A stretch of DNA of 64,000 nt, from the NCBI RefSeq assembly GCF_030732095.1, contig NZ_JAVAMQ010000004.1:124001-188000 (forward strand), given 5' to 3'. Shown piece by piece: positions 1 to 8,958 of the stretch. The notes below the pieces were generated by a model, which saw only the letters and a list, made by a program, of their open reading frames with translations, ran no database searches and was not told the DNA's origin. Source of the stretch: Paracoccus spongiarum (GTDB lineage: Bacteria; Pseudomonadota; Alphaproteobacteria; Rhodobacterales; Rhodobacteraceae). Position numbers and translations under genes: made by a program. Position 1 is the first letter of the stretch; every line of letters starts with the position of its first letter.

Positions 1-4
1 TCAA

Positions 5-60
5 TAATGATCGAAAAATACTTTCTGCATGTGCATAATGATCGGTGATGATCGAAAATG
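5..60. promoter_or_regulatory. Repeated motif upstream of the rhamnose operon (candidate DeoR-type operator)
   Basis: The motif TAATGATCG occurs at 5-13 and 36-44, and TGATCGAAAA at 8-17 and 49-58. This gives a cluster of near-identical direct repeats in an AT-rich stretch just before the first gene. Direct repeats of this kind fit DeoR-family sugar regulators, which are known to control rhizobial rhamnose operons. The regulator itself would lie left of the window, so the assignment is inference. Confidence 0.45.
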
Positions 61-134
61 ATTGACCAATGCGGCTGTCGGGGTGTATCGCCGATCTGAT
101 CGCGCGGCGCATCGCCGCCACAAGGGAGGCATCC

Positions 135-2237
135 ATGACCAAGACACTTGCCGCCGACCGGCTGGAAAACCTGTGGGATGACGGCCGTGCCGCCGCGATG
201 AGCGAATCGGAAAAGCTGCTCTACCGCTCGAACCTGCTGGGTTCGGACAAGCGGGTGACGAATTACGGCGGCGGCAACACCTCGGCGAAGGTCATGGAAA
301 CCGATCCGCTGACCGGCGAGGCGGTCGAGGTGCTGTGGGTCAAGGGATCGGGCGGCGACATCGGCTCGATGGGCATGGACGGGTTCGCCACGCTCTACAT
401 GGACCGGTTGCGGGCGCTGAAGGGCCGGTATCGCGGCCTGGCGCATGAGGACGAGATGGTCGGCTATCTGCCGCATTGCACCTTCGGGCTGAACCCGCGC
501 GCGGCCAGCATCGACACGCCGCTGCACGCCTATGTGCCGCGCCGGCATGTCGATCACGTCCATTCCGATGCGATCATCGCCATTGCCGCCTCGGTCAATT
601 CGCGCGCGCTGACGGCCGAGATCTTCGGCGACGATATCGGCTGGCTGCCCTGGAAGAAGCCCGGCTACGAGTTGGGCCTGTGGCTGGAGAAATTCGCCAC
701 CCAGAACCCGCAGGCGCGCGGCTGCGTGCTGGAAAGCCACGGGCTGTTCACCTGGGCCGACGACGCCAAGGACTGCTACCTGACCACGCTTGAGGTCATC
801 AACACCGCCGCAGAATGGCTGGCGCGGCGCAGCGCCGGCAAGCCCGTCTTCGGCGGCGTCGCGCGCCCGACGCTGGAGCCGGCGCAGCGGCGCGAGATCG
901 CGGCCCGGCTGATGCCGGCGATCCGCGGGCTGATCTCGAAGGATCGCCACAAGGTCGGGCATTTCGACGACCAGCCTGCGGTGCTGGACTTCGTGGGCTC
1001 GCAGATGCTGGAGACGCTGGCGCCGATGGGAACATCCTGCCCGGACCATTTCCTGCGCACCAAGATCCGGCCGCTGGTCGTCGATTTCGACCCCGCGCGC
1101 CCCGATCCGGACGCCACCATCGCCGGGCTGGCCAGGGCGGCCGAGGATTACCGCGCCGATTACGCCACCTATTACGATCGCTGCAAGCATCCCGACAGCC
1201 CCGCCCTGCGTGATCCGAACGCGGTCGTCTGGCTGGTGCCCGGCGTCGGCATGATCACCTTTGCGCTGGACAAGGCCACGGCCCGCATCTCGGGCGAGTT
1301 CTACGTCAATGCGATCAACGTGATGCGCGGGGCCAGCGCGGTCAGCACCTATCAGGGTCTGCCGGAACAAGAGGCCTTCGACATCGAATACTGGCTGCTG
1401 GAAGAGGCCAAGCTGCAGCGCATGCCCAAGCCGAAATCGCTGGCCGGTCGGGTCGCGCTGGTGACCGGCGGCGCCGGCGGCATCGGTGCGGCGACGGCCG
1501 AACGCTTCCTGCGCGAGGGCGCGTGCGTCATGCTGGCCGATATCGACCAGGACGCGCTGGCCGGTGCCCGGCAGGGGCTGGCCGCCCGGCACGGTGCCGA
1601 TGCGGTCCGCTGCGTGCAGATGAACGTCACCGACGAACACCAGGTCGCCCGCGCCTATGCAGAGATGGCAGTCGAGTTCGGCGGCATCGACATCCTCGTG
1701 TCGAATGCCGGCATCGCCTCGTCGGCGCCGGTCGAGGACACCTCGCTGGCGATGTGGAACAAGAACATGGACATCCTGTCCACAGGCTATTTCCTCGTCT
1801 CGCGCGAGGCGTTCAGGACCTTCCGCACACAGGATATCGGCGGCGCGGTGATCTTCGTGGCGTCCAAGAACGGGCTGGCGGCCAGCCCCAATGCCAGCGC
1901 CTACTGCACCGCCAAGGCGGCCGAGATCCATCTGGCCCGCTGCCTGGCGCTGGAAGGCGCCGAGGCCGGCATCCGCGTGAATGTCGTCAACCCCGACGCG
2001 GTGCTGCGGGGCAGCAGGATCTGGCAGGGCGACTGGCTGGACCAGCGCGCCTCGACCTATGGCACCGACAAGGAAGGGCTGGAGGAGATGTATCGCCAAC
2101 GCTCGATGCTGAAACGCTCGGTCCTGCCCGAGGACATCGCCGAGGCCGCGTATTTCCTTGCTTCGGACCTGTCGGCCAAATCGACCGGCAACATCCTCAA
2201 CGTGGACGCCGGCAACGTCCAGGCGTTCACGCGGTGA
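135..2237 (+). CDS. rhaD: Bifunctional rhamnulose-1-phosphate aldolase / short-chain dehydrogenase
   Basis: Cytoplasmic catabolic enzyme of about 700 residues. The N-terminal ~430 residues form a class II aldolase domain, with the NYGGGNTSAK phosphate-binding stretch and a metal-binding HVDHVHSD motif. This half should split L-rhamnulose 1-phosphate into dihydroxyacetone phosphate and L-lactaldehyde. The C-terminal ~250 residues are a short-chain dehydrogenase with GGAGGIG, NAG and the catalytic YCTAK motif, probably oxidising lactaldehyde to lactate. An in-frame ATG exists at 69, but 135 is preferred because AAGGGAGG lies 6 bases upstream and the extra N-terminus has no domain. The fused architecture is known from alphaproteobacterial and Bacillus rhamnose operons. 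The stop overlaps the start of the isomerase gene by one base. Confidence 0.93.
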   Translation: MTKTLAADRLENLWDDGRAAAMSESEKLLYRSNLLGSDKRVTNYGGGNTSAKVMETDPLTGEAVEVLWVKGSGGDIGSMGMDGFATLYMDRLRALKGRYRGLAHEDEMVGYLPHCTFGLNPRAASIDTPLHAYVPRRHVDHVHSDAIIAIAASVNSRALTAEIFGDDIGWLPWKKPGYELGLWLEKFATQNPQARGCVLESHGLFTWADDAKDCYLTTLEVINTAAEWLARRSAGKPVFGGVARPTLEPAQRREIAARLMPAIRGLISKDRHKVGHFDDQPAVLDFVGSQMLETLAPMGTSCPDHFLRTKIRPLVVDFDPARPDPDATIAGLARAAEDYRADYATYYDRCKHPDSPALRDPNAVVWLVPGVGMITFALDKATARISGEFYVNAINVMRGASAVSTYQGLPEQEAFDIEYWLLEEAKLQRMPKPKSLAGRVALVTGGAGGIGAATAERFLREGACVMLADIDQDALAGARQGLAARHGADAVRCVQMNVTDEHQVARAYAEMAVEFGGIDILVSNAGIASSAPVEDTSLAMWNKNMDILSTGYFLVSREAFRTFRTQDIGGAVIFVASKNGLAASPNASAYCTAKAAEIHLARCLALEGAEAGIRVNVVNPDAVLRGSRIWQGDWLDQRASTYGTDKEGLEEMYRQRSMLKRSVLPEDIAEAAYFLASDLSAKSTGNILNVDAGNVQAFTR

Positions 2238-3517
2238 TGGCGATGATCGACAGCAGCATCATCGAGGCGGAAAACGCCGCGCGCCGGGCCGATCTGGCCG
2301 AAGATTACGACGCGCTGGGGGCAAGGCTGGCCCGGCGCGGCATCGAGATCGAGGCGCTGACCGCGCGGGCGGTGGCCTTCGGCGTGGCGGTGCCCAGCTG
2401 GGGGACAGGGACCGGCGGCACCCGCTTCGCGCGCTTTCCGGGGATCGGAGAGCCTGCCGGCATCTTCGACAAGCTGGACGATTGCGGCGTCATCCATGCC
2501 CTGACCCGCGCCACGCCCAGGGTCAGCCTGCACATTCCCTGGGACAGGGCCGATCCCGCCCTGCTGCGCGAAAAGGCCGAGGAAGCCGGCCTTGGCTTCG
2601 ACGCCATGAACTCGAACAGCTTTCAGGACCAGCCGGGGCAGGCGCGCAGCTACAAGTTCGGCTCGCTGAGCCATACCGATGCCGCGACCCGCGCGCAGGC
2701 GGTCGAGCACAATCTGGACTGCATCGAGATCGGCCGCGCCATCGGGTCGCGCGCGCTGACGGTCTGGATCGGGGACGGGTCGAACTTTCCCGGCCAGACC
2801 TCGCTGAGCCGGCAGTTCGACCGCTATCTCGACTCGATGAAGGCGATCTATGCCGGGCTGCCGCCGGACTGGCGGCTGTTCAGCGAACACAAGATCTACG
2901 AGCCGGCCTTCTATTCGACCGTGGTGCAGGACTGGGGCACCAGCCTGATGACCGCGCAGGAGCTTGGCCCCAAGGCGCAATGCCTGGTCGATCTGGGCCA
3001 TCACGCGCCGAACGTGAATATCGAGATGATCGTGGCGCGGCTGATCCGCGCCGGCAAGCTGGGCGGCTTCCACTTCAACGACAGCAAATATGGCGATGAC
3101 GACCTGGACAGCGGCACCATCGAGCCGTTTCGCCTGTTCCTCGTCTTCAACGAGCTGGTCGAGCTTGAGGACAGCCCCGGCCTCGACCTGGCGCACATGA
3201 TCGACCAGAGCCACAATGTCACCGATCCGATCGAAAGCCTGATCGTCTCGGCCTGCGAGATCCAGCGCGCCTTCGTGCAGGCCAGCCTGGTGGATCGCAC
3301 GGCTCTGGAGGCGTATCGACAGTCTAACGATGCGCTGATGGCGGCGGCGACGCTGCGCGCGGCGTTTCGCACCGATGTCGAGCCGATCCTGCAGATGGCG
3401 CGGCTGCGGCAGGGCGGGGCGATCGACCCCGTGGCCTGTTTCCGCGCCTCGGGCTGGCGCGCGACCGTCGCGGAACGCCGGCCGAAAGCGGCGGGCGGCG
3501 GCGGCGGCATCGTCTGA
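2237..3517 (+). CDS. rhaI: L-rhamnose isomerase (catabolic, Pseudomonas/Rhizobium type)
   Basis: A 426-residue TIM-barrel sugar isomerase. It converts L-rhamnose to L-rhamnulose, the step before phosphorylation and cleavage by the upstream aldolase. The segments HIPWDRADP, MNSNSFQDQP, DGSNFPGQ, EHKIYEPAF and LGHHAPNVNIE match the metal- and substrate-binding loops of the Pseudomonas stutzeri type L-rhamnose isomerase rather than the E. coli RhaA type. The gene starts at an ATG sharing one base with the rhaD stop (TGATG), so the two are translationally coupled. A second in-frame ATG lies at 2243. The rhamnulose kinase and transporter expected for the pathway are not in the window and presumably lie to the left. 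Confidence 0.92.
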   Translation: MAMIDSSIIEAENAARRADLAEDYDALGARLARRGIEIEALTARAVAFGVAVPSWGTGTGGTRFARFPGIGEPAGIFDKLDDCGVIHALTRATPRVSLHIPWDRADPALLREKAEEAGLGFDAMNSNSFQDQPGQARSYKFGSLSHTDAATRAQAVEHNLDCIEIGRAIGSRALTVWIGDGSNFPGQTSLSRQFDRYLDSMKAIYAGLPPDWRLFSEHKIYEPAFYSTVVQDWGTSLMTAQELGPKAQCLVDLGHHAPNVNIEMIVARLIRAGKLGGFHFNDSKYGDDDLDSGTIEPFRLFLVFNELVELEDSPGLDLAHMIDQSHNVTDPIESLIVSACEIQRAFVQASLVDRTALEAYRQSNDALMAAATLRAAFRTDVEPILQMARLRQGGAIDPVACFRASGWRATVAERRPKAAGGGGGIV

Positions 3518-3551
3518 GACGGGGCGGGGCGATGGACGCCCCGCCGGCCCC

Positions 3552-4775
3552 TCAGGCCGCGAGGCCGCGTGGGCGGACGGTTTCGGGCGAGACCGCACCC
3601 TCGAGCCCGGTCGAGCCGTAGAGCCAGCCCACCGCCTGATACCAGTCGGCCGGCGACTTGGCGCGCATCACCGCGTTGCGCAGGTCGGCATGGGCACCGG
3701 CGGGGTGATAGACATGCTGGCCGATCTCGCGCGATTGCAGCTGCACCCGCGCGGTGCGCAGCCGGCGCAGGTCCTGATAGGCGCCCAGGGCCGTGCCCGG
3801 ATCCTCGCCATGTCGCTCCAGCATCGCCGACAGCGCCACCGCATCCTCCATCGCCATGCAGGCGCCTTGCGCGAAATACTGCATCATCGGATGGGCGGCG
3901 TCGCCCAGCAGCACCACACGCCCGTCGATCCAGTTCTGCACCGGGTCGCGGTCGCACAGCACCCAGCGCTTCCAGTCGCGGCCGCGGTCGATGATCTGGC
4001 GGGCGACGGGGTTCACATGCTCGAAGCCCTTGCGCACCTCGTCATGGCTGACCGGCACTCCGGCCTCGGGCGAGGGGGCGTCGTTGTGGTAGGTGACGAC
4101 AAGGTTGAACACCTTCCAGCCCTTCAGCGGATAATGGACGATGTGGCATTTCGGACCGGCCCAGAGGGTCGCGGCGTTCCAGCGCAGATCCTCGGGCATG
4201 TCCTCGGTCGGGATGACCGAGCGGTAGGTGGTGTGCCCCGAGACCCGCGGCGCGCCGTCGCCGACCAGCTGCTGGCGGATGTTCGACCACAGCCCGTCGG
4301 CCCCGACCAGCAGGCGGCCAGTCAGCCGCTCGCCCGATTTCAGGATCGCGGTGACGGTCTCGCCGTCCTGGTCATAGGCCACCACCTCGCTGCTGGTGCG
4401 CAGGCTGACCAGCGGATGATCGGCGCAGGCCTTCAGGAAGATGCCGTGCAGGTCGCCCCGATGGATGACGGCGTAGGGGTTCCTGAAATGCGCCCGGAAC
4501 GCGTCGTCCAGCGGGATGCGGGTGATCTCGTCGCCGCTGAGCGCGTCCATCAGGCGCAGGCTGTCGATGTAGACGGCGATGGATCGCGCCGCCTCGCCGA
4601 CGCCCAGATAGTCGAAGGCGTGAAAGGCGTTCGGGCCCAGCTGGATGCCGGCGCCGATCTCGCCCAGCTGCGGTGCCTTTTCCAGCACCAGCGAGGCGAT
4701 GCCCTTGTTGGCGAGGCCGATCGCGGTGGCAAGGCCGCCGATGCCGCCGCCGGCGATGATGACGGGATGGGTCAT
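3552..4775 (-). CDS. 3-hydroxybenzoate 6-hydroxylase (FAD monooxygenase)
   Basis: A 407-residue class A flavoprotein hydroxylase. The N-terminal dinucleotide-binding motif is AGGGIGGLATAIGL, the DG motif is GADGLWSN, and the second FAD contact is LLGDAAHPMMQYFAQGA. These give the standard p-hydroxybenzoate-hydroxylase fold. Substrate is assigned from context: it is the last gene of a leftward unit encoding the whole gentisate pathway, so it should hydroxylate 3-hydroxybenzoate to gentisate using NADH and O2. Salicylate 5-hydroxylation by a flavoprotein is the main alternative. It begins 42 bases after the disrupted TRAP gene, with a GGAGGAG ribosome site just before the ATG. Confidence 0.85.
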   Translation of the reverse strand: MTHPVIIAGGGIGGLATAIGLANKGIASLVLEKAPQLGEIGAGIQLGPNAFHAFDYLGVGEAARSIAVYIDSLRLMDALSGDEITRIPLDDAFRAHFRNPYAVIHRGDLHGIFLKACADHPLVSLRTSSEVVAYDQDGETVTAILKSGERLTGRLLVGADGLWSNIRQQLVGDGAPRVSGHTTYRSVIPTEDMPEDLRWNAATLWAGPKCHIVHYPLKGWKVFNLVVTYHNDAPSPEAGVPVSHDEVRKGFEHVNPVARQIIDRGRDWKRWVLCDRDPVQNWIDGRVVLLGDAAHPMMQYFAQGACMAMEDAVALSAMLERHGEDPGTALGAYQDLRRLRTARVQLQSREIGQHVYHPAGAHADLRNAVMRAKSPADWYQAVGWLYGSTGLEGAVSPETVRPRGLAA

Positions 4776-4817
4776 GATGAGTTCCTCCTCCTGCGGGGCG
4801 CGCCCGCGTGTTCGTTG

Positions 4818-6076
4818 TCAGAAAGGCCGCACCGTCCAGGGGACGAAGATGACCATCAGGATGACGGCGATGGACGCCAGGATGTAGGGCGCCACCAGGC
4901 GGGACAGGCGCGTGATCGGGATCTCGGACATCGCCGCGGCGATGTAGAGGCCGGTGCCGACCGGGGGCGTCAGCAGGCCCAGGACCAGCGTCAGCGACAT
5001 CAGCACCCCGAACTGGATCGGATCGATGCCGTAATTGGCGATGGCGACGGGCAGCAGGATCGGCGTCAGGATGATCAGGGCGGCGATGCCGTCGAGGAAC
5101 ATCCCGACCACCATCAGCGCAACCATGATCAGCAGCATGAAGATCAGCGGATCGCCGGTCAGCGAGACGATGAAGGCCGCGACCGCCTGCGGGATCTGGT
5201 TGAAGGTCAGAACCCAGCCGAAGACCTTGGCGGCCATGATCAGGAAAAGCACGATGGCGGTGTTGGTCACCGTGCGGTCGATGATCCGCGGCAGCGCGCG
5301 CAGCGGCAGCTCGCGAAAGACGATGGCCCCGAACAGCAGCGCCACGACGATGGCCACGGCGGCGCTTTCGGTGGGCGTGAAGATGCCCCAGCTGATGCCG
5401 CCGATGATCGTCAGCGGGATCAGCATCGTCGCCAGCCCCGGGATCGTCGCCCTGAGGCGCGATCCGGTGGGCAGCGGCGCACCCGGATGGCCCGGCTCGC
5501 GATGCCGGCCTGCCACAGCGCGATCGCCAGAATCAGCGCGAACAGCACGATGCCGGGCAGGATTCCGGCCATGAACATGTCCGCGATCAAGACCTGCGCC
5601 ACCACGCCATAGATGATGAACACCATCGAGGGCGGGATGATCGGTCCCAGAAGCCCGGCCGAAGCGGTGATCGAGGCCGCATAGCCGCGGTCATAGCCGT
5701 CCTTCTCCATCTCGGGCACCACGACGCGCGACATCACGGCCATCTGTGCGGTGGCCGAACCCATGATCGCGGCCAGCGCCAGGTTCGAGATCAGGTTCAC
5801 GATGACGAGGTTGTGCGGCAGCCGGGTCAGCCAGACGCGCGCGGCGATGATGATCCGCCGCGTCAGCCCGCTTTCGTTCATGATCTCGCCCAGCAGCACG
5901 AACAGCGGGATGGCCAGCAGGTCGAAATTCTCGACCGAACCGAACAGGATCTGCGGGATCGAGTTCAGGATCTGCATGTTGCCGGTCATCAGCACGAAGG
6001 TGAAGGTGGCGGCCAGCAGCACGAAGGCGATCGGCATCGCGGCCAGCATCAGCGCGAGGAAGGACAGGCCCGTCAT
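4818..6076 (-). pseudogene. TRAP transporter large permease (DctM-like), frameshifted
   Basis: The large membrane subunit of a TRAP importer for an organic or aromatic acid. It starts with an ATG at 6076 overlapping the dctQ stop (ATGA). The normal frame runs to about the WQAGIASRAI segment near 5490-5515, where it goes out of frame. The remainder (PTGSRLRATIPGL onward, to 4818) is intact in the -1 frame. Together the pieces give about 419 residues, the usual DctM length, with the GSATAQMAVMSR, GLLGPIIPPSM and GIFTPTESAAVA family motifs on the correct sides. One missing base would explain it. It may be a real loss-of-function mutation or a sequence error; nothing else in the gene looks degraded. 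Confidence 0.85.
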
Positions 6077-6591
6077 ATCTCGACCCCCTTGTCGGTGGAC
6101 AGCTCGATGGGCTTGTGGCCCGTGACAGCCTCGGCGAAATCGGCAAGCACATGGATCAGCGCCGAGGCCGAAAAGATCGGGACGATCCAGAAGAAGGGCG
6201 ATTTCGCCCAGCCAAGCGTGATGATCTGCTCGAAGGCGACCACCGGCGAGATGACCCATCTCGCCGACGCCCACAGCAGGGTGGCAAGGATCGCGGCAAC
6301 CAGCGCCAGCACCACCAGATCGACGATCCGGCGCGGCCCGTCAGGCAGCGTCTCGGTCAGCAGCGTGACGCCGATCTGCGCGCGGTCATTGACCGTGATC
6401 GAGGTCGCGACGAAGGCCAGCCAGACCAGCAGGATCGCCGCCATCTCTTCGGCGAAGACGATCGGAAGCCCGATCACATAGCGCATCGCGACATTGGCAA
6501 CGATCAGCGCCACGAACGCCAGGACCAGAAGCCGGCTGGCCCACCGCTCGATGCGGGCCAGCCCGTCCGAGAGGGCGGAGAGCCAGGTCAT
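6073..6591 (-). CDS. TRAP transporter small permease (DctQ-like)
   Basis: A 172-residue inner-membrane protein with four hydrophobic segments (about residues 18-40, 50-68, 90-112 and 130-150). The family-type turns AMRYVIGLPIVFAEE and WLAFVATSITV are visible. It partners the DctM subunit to energise uptake from the periplasmic binding protein encoded just upstream. The start is the ATG at 6591, overlapping the binding-protein stop by four bases; its stop in turn overlaps the dctM start. A longer upstream reading is open but out of phase with the family N-terminus. The substrate is probably 3-hydroxybenzoate, gentisate or a related aromatic acid, by operon context. Confidence 0.88.
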   Translation of the reverse strand: MTWLSALSDGLARIERWASRLLVLAFVALIVANVAMRYVIGLPIVFAEEMAAILLVWLAFVATSITVNDRAQIGVTLLTETLPDGPRRIVDLVVLALVAAILATLLWASARWVISPVVAFEQIITLGWAKSPFFWIVPIFSASALIHVLADFAEAVTGHKPIELSTDKGVEI

Positions 6592-7580
6592 TTCCCTTCG
6601 ACGCCCGCGATGAAGGCTTCGATGGTCGGGTCGCCCGCAAGGCTGTCGCGCACCGCCTGATTGGCTTGCGCGAAGGCCTCGGCGCCATTTTCCAGCGTCA
6701 CGATCTCGACCTTGCCCTCGAGCGCGGCGAGATTGGCCTTCTCGGCCTCGACCTGCTGGGCAGTGCCCCAGGCCAGGGCCTCGCGGGCAACCTCGCTGAA
6801 GCCGGCACGATCCTCGTCGGACAGCGAGTCCCATGTCACCTTGCTGACCACCAGCGCCGCGGGGAAGGGCATGTGACTGGTGATCGTCAGACCCTTGGCC
6901 ACCTCGTCGAATTTCAGGCCGACCATCGCGTCAAGGTCGATGTCGATGCCGTCCAGAAGGCCGCTTTGCAGGCCCTGATAGACCTCGGTGAGGTTGACCG
7001 GGGTGGGAACCGCGCCCACAGCCTCCCACCAGGTCTTCATCGCCGGGAAGGGCACGATGCGGATCTTCTTCTGCGCCAGGTCGGCCGGGCCGTTCGCGGG
7101 GGCGGCCTTCATCAGGATGTGGCGCTGTCCGGCGAAGGTATAGCCCAGCCCGACAAGGCCCGCGGCCCCGAGCTGCGCCAGCATTTCGCCGGCTGCGGGG
7201 GTTTCGGCGGCGGCGGCGGCCGCGGTCACGTCCGCGAACAGGTAGGGCGTGAACCAGCCCTGCATCGAGGGCGCGCGCAGGCTGGTGATGGCGGCGGTCA
7301 TCAGCCCGCTGTCCAGAAGCCCGCCCGACATCTGCTGGAACATCTCCTGCTCGACGCCCAGCTGCCCGGCGGGAAAGACCGCCAGCGTCAGGTTGCCGCC
7401 GGTCGCCTCGGGAAGCCTTTCGGCGATGCGGTTTGCGACCTGCGTCCAGACATGGCTGGGCGGGGTGATCAGGCCCATGCGCAGTTCGCGCGCATCGGCG
7501 GCCCCGGCCAGCGAGGCCAGCGCGGTGGTGGCAAGGGCTGCGGCGACGGCCGCGCGGCGGGTGAAGGTGGTGATGGACAT
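6588..7580 (-). CDS. TRAP transporter solute-binding protein (DctP-like)
   Basis: A 330-residue periplasmic binding protein. Residues 1-30 form a signal peptide with an RR pair (TFTRRAAVAAA) and an ADARE cleavage region. The mature part begins LRMGLITPPSHVWTQ, and carries the usual EVYQGLQSGLLDGIDIDLD ligand-loop region of DctP proteins. It would capture the substrate for the DctQ and DctM subunits encoded directly downstream. It lies 24 bases after the maleylpyruvate isomerase gene in the same leftward unit, which supports an aromatic acid ligand. The ligand cannot be read from sequence alone. Confidence 0.88.
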   Translation of the reverse strand: MSITTFTRRAAVAAALATTALASLAGAADARELRMGLITPPSHVWTQVANRIAERLPEATGGNLTLAVFPAGQLGVEQEMFQQMSGGLLDSGLMTAAITSLRAPSMQGWFTPYLFADVTAAAAAAETPAAGEMLAQLGAAGLVGLGYTFAGQRHILMKAAPANGPADLAQKKIRIVPFPAMKTWWEAVGAVPTPVNLTEVYQGLQSGLLDGIDIDLDAMVGLKFDEVAKGLTITSHMPFPAALVVSKVTWDSLSDEDRAGFSEVAREALAWGTAQQVEAEKANLAALEGKVEIVTLENGAEAFAQANQAVRDSLAGDPTIEAFIAGVEGK

Positions 7581-7604
7581 GGCGTTCCTCCCTGGATGTC
7601 GGTC

Positions 7605-8243
7605 TTATTGCGCGTCGGGCTGGCGCGCGGGATGTGCTTCGGCAAAGGCCGGCAGCGCCTCGCAGGCGGCGCGGATCGCGCGCAGGCGGGGATAGGCATC
7701 GGTGGCAAGGCCGAAGCGGTCGGCCGAGAACATCTGCGGCACAAGGCAGATGTCGGCGAGGCCGGGGCGGTCACCGAAGGCGAAGGCGCCGCGATGATCC
7801 TGCGCGGCCGCAATCGCCTCGCAGGCCGCCAGCCCCTCGGCGATCCAGTGGCGACACCATGCGCCGGCGCCGTCCTGGTCCTGCCCGTGATGCGCCTTGA
7901 TGTAGTTCAGCACCCGGAGGTTCTGCAGCGGATGGACCTCGCAGGCGATGATCTGCGCAAAGGCGCGGACCTCGGCGCGGGCCGTCGCGTCGTCGGGCAG
8001 CAGGCGCGCGCCGGCCTGCGTCTCGTCCAGCCATTCGATGATCGCCAGCGACTGGGTCAGCCGCGCGGTGCCGGTGTCGAGGACCGGCACCAGCCCCTGC
8101 GGGTTCATCGCCAGGAAGGCGTCGTCGCGGTGCGCCTTGTCGCGCAGGTTGACGGTCACGACCTCGGGCGCCAGGCCCTTGAGGTTGAACGCGATCCGGC
8201 AGCGATAGGCCGAGGACGAGCGGAAATAGCCGTAAAAGCGCAT
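7605..8243 (-). CDS. Maleylpyruvate isomerase (zeta-class GST type)
   Basis: A 212-residue glutathione-S-transferase-fold protein. The N-terminus MRFYGYFRSSSAYRCRIAFN contains the zeta-class SSSAYRCR active-site motif, followed by NPQGLVPVLD and TQSLAIIEWLDE, which bind glutathione. The C-terminal half has the zeta signature NLRVLNYI and GDRPGLADICLVPQ. In the gentisate pathway it converts maleylpyruvate to fumarylpyruvate using glutathione. Maleylacetoacetate isomerase of tyrosine breakdown is the near alternative. The immediately preceding fumarylpyruvate hydrolase gene (one-base overlap, TGATG) favours the gentisate role, though it could serve the homogentisate locus at 27.7-30.8 kb too, which lacks its own isomerase. 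Confidence 0.9.
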   Translation of the reverse strand: MRFYGYFRSSSAYRCRIAFNLKGLAPEVVTVNLRDKAHRDDAFLAMNPQGLVPVLDTGTARLTQSLAIIEWLDETQAGARLLPDDATARAEVRAFAQIIACEVHPLQNLRVLNYIKAHHGQDQDGAGAWCRHWIAEGLAACEAIAAAQDHRGAFAFGDRPGLADICLVPQMFSADRFGLATDAYPRLRAIRAACEALPAFAEAHPARQPDAQ

Positions 8244-8941
8244 CACTCGGGCGCTCCGACGGTCAGGTTGACCGGGTCGAGCCCGTCGATGGTGCCGTGG
8301 ATCGACTGGCCGGGCGTGACCGCGCCGACGCCCGCGGGCGTGCCGGTATAGATCAGGTCGCCCGGTTCGAGGTGGTAGAATTTCGACAGGTCCGCGACCA
8401 GTTCGGCAACCGACCAGATCAGGTCCGACAGGCGCGCGTCCTGGCGCAACTCGCCATCCACGCTCAGCTGGACCTTCTGGTCGCCGATGGTGCCGAAATC
8501 GGCGGCGCGGGTGATCGGGGCGATCACCGAGGAGCCCTCGACATCCTTGCCGAGATCCCAGGGCCGCTGCTTGGCGCGGGCCGCAAGCTGCAGGTCGCGC
8601 CGGGTCATGTCGAGGCCGGTCGCATAGCCAAAGACCGCCTCCAGCGCCTCGTCGACCGACACGCGGAACGCCGGCTTGCCGATCGCCACGACGAATTCCA
8701 TCTCGTAGTGGAAGTTCCCGGTGCCGGGCGGATAGGGGTAGGTCTGGCCGGTCGGCAGGATCGTCAGCGCCGATTTGGTAAAGTAGAAGGGCGCCTCGCG
8801 ATCCACCTCGACACCCATCTCGGCGGCATGGGCGGCATAGTTGCGACCCACGCAGAAGACGCGGTGGACGGGATATTCGGCGGTCTCGCCCTTGACGGGA
8901 ACGGTCGGCCATGCCGGCGAGGGAAACAGGGTCTGGGTCAT
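8243..8941 (-). CDS. Fumarylpyruvate hydrolase (FAH family)
   Basis: A 232-residue member of the fumarylacetoacetate-hydrolase fold. It shows CVGRNYAAHAAEMG near the N-terminus, FHYEMEFVVAIG with the metal-binding acidic residues, GYATGLDMTRRDLQ, and the C-terminal PGDLIYTGTPAGVG. The reaction expected is fumarylpyruvate plus water to fumarate and pyruvate, the last step of gentisate breakdown. The ATG at 8941 is chosen because family members start close to the PAWPTVPV segment; an upstream extension is open but unsupported. It lies between the MDMPI-like gene and the isomerase in the same unit. Confidence 0.9.
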   Translation of the reverse strand: MTQTLFPSPAWPTVPVKGETAEYPVHRVFCVGRNYAAHAAEMGVEVDREAPFYFTKSALTILPTGQTYPYPPGTGNFHYEMEFVVAIGKPAFRVSVDEALEAVFGYATGLDMTRRDLQLAARAKQRPWDLGKDVEGSSVIAPITRAADFGTIGDQKVQLSVDGELRQDARLSDLIWSVAELVADLSKFYHLEPGDLIYTGTPAGVGAVTPGQSIHGTIDGLDPVNLTVGAPE

Positions 8942-8958
8942 CGGTCGGGTCCTTGCGG

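Noticed and set aside
6666-8351. A 561-codon open frame on the + strand
   Set aside because: It is antisense to DctP, maleylpyruvate isomerase and part of the fumarylpyruvate hydrolase gene.
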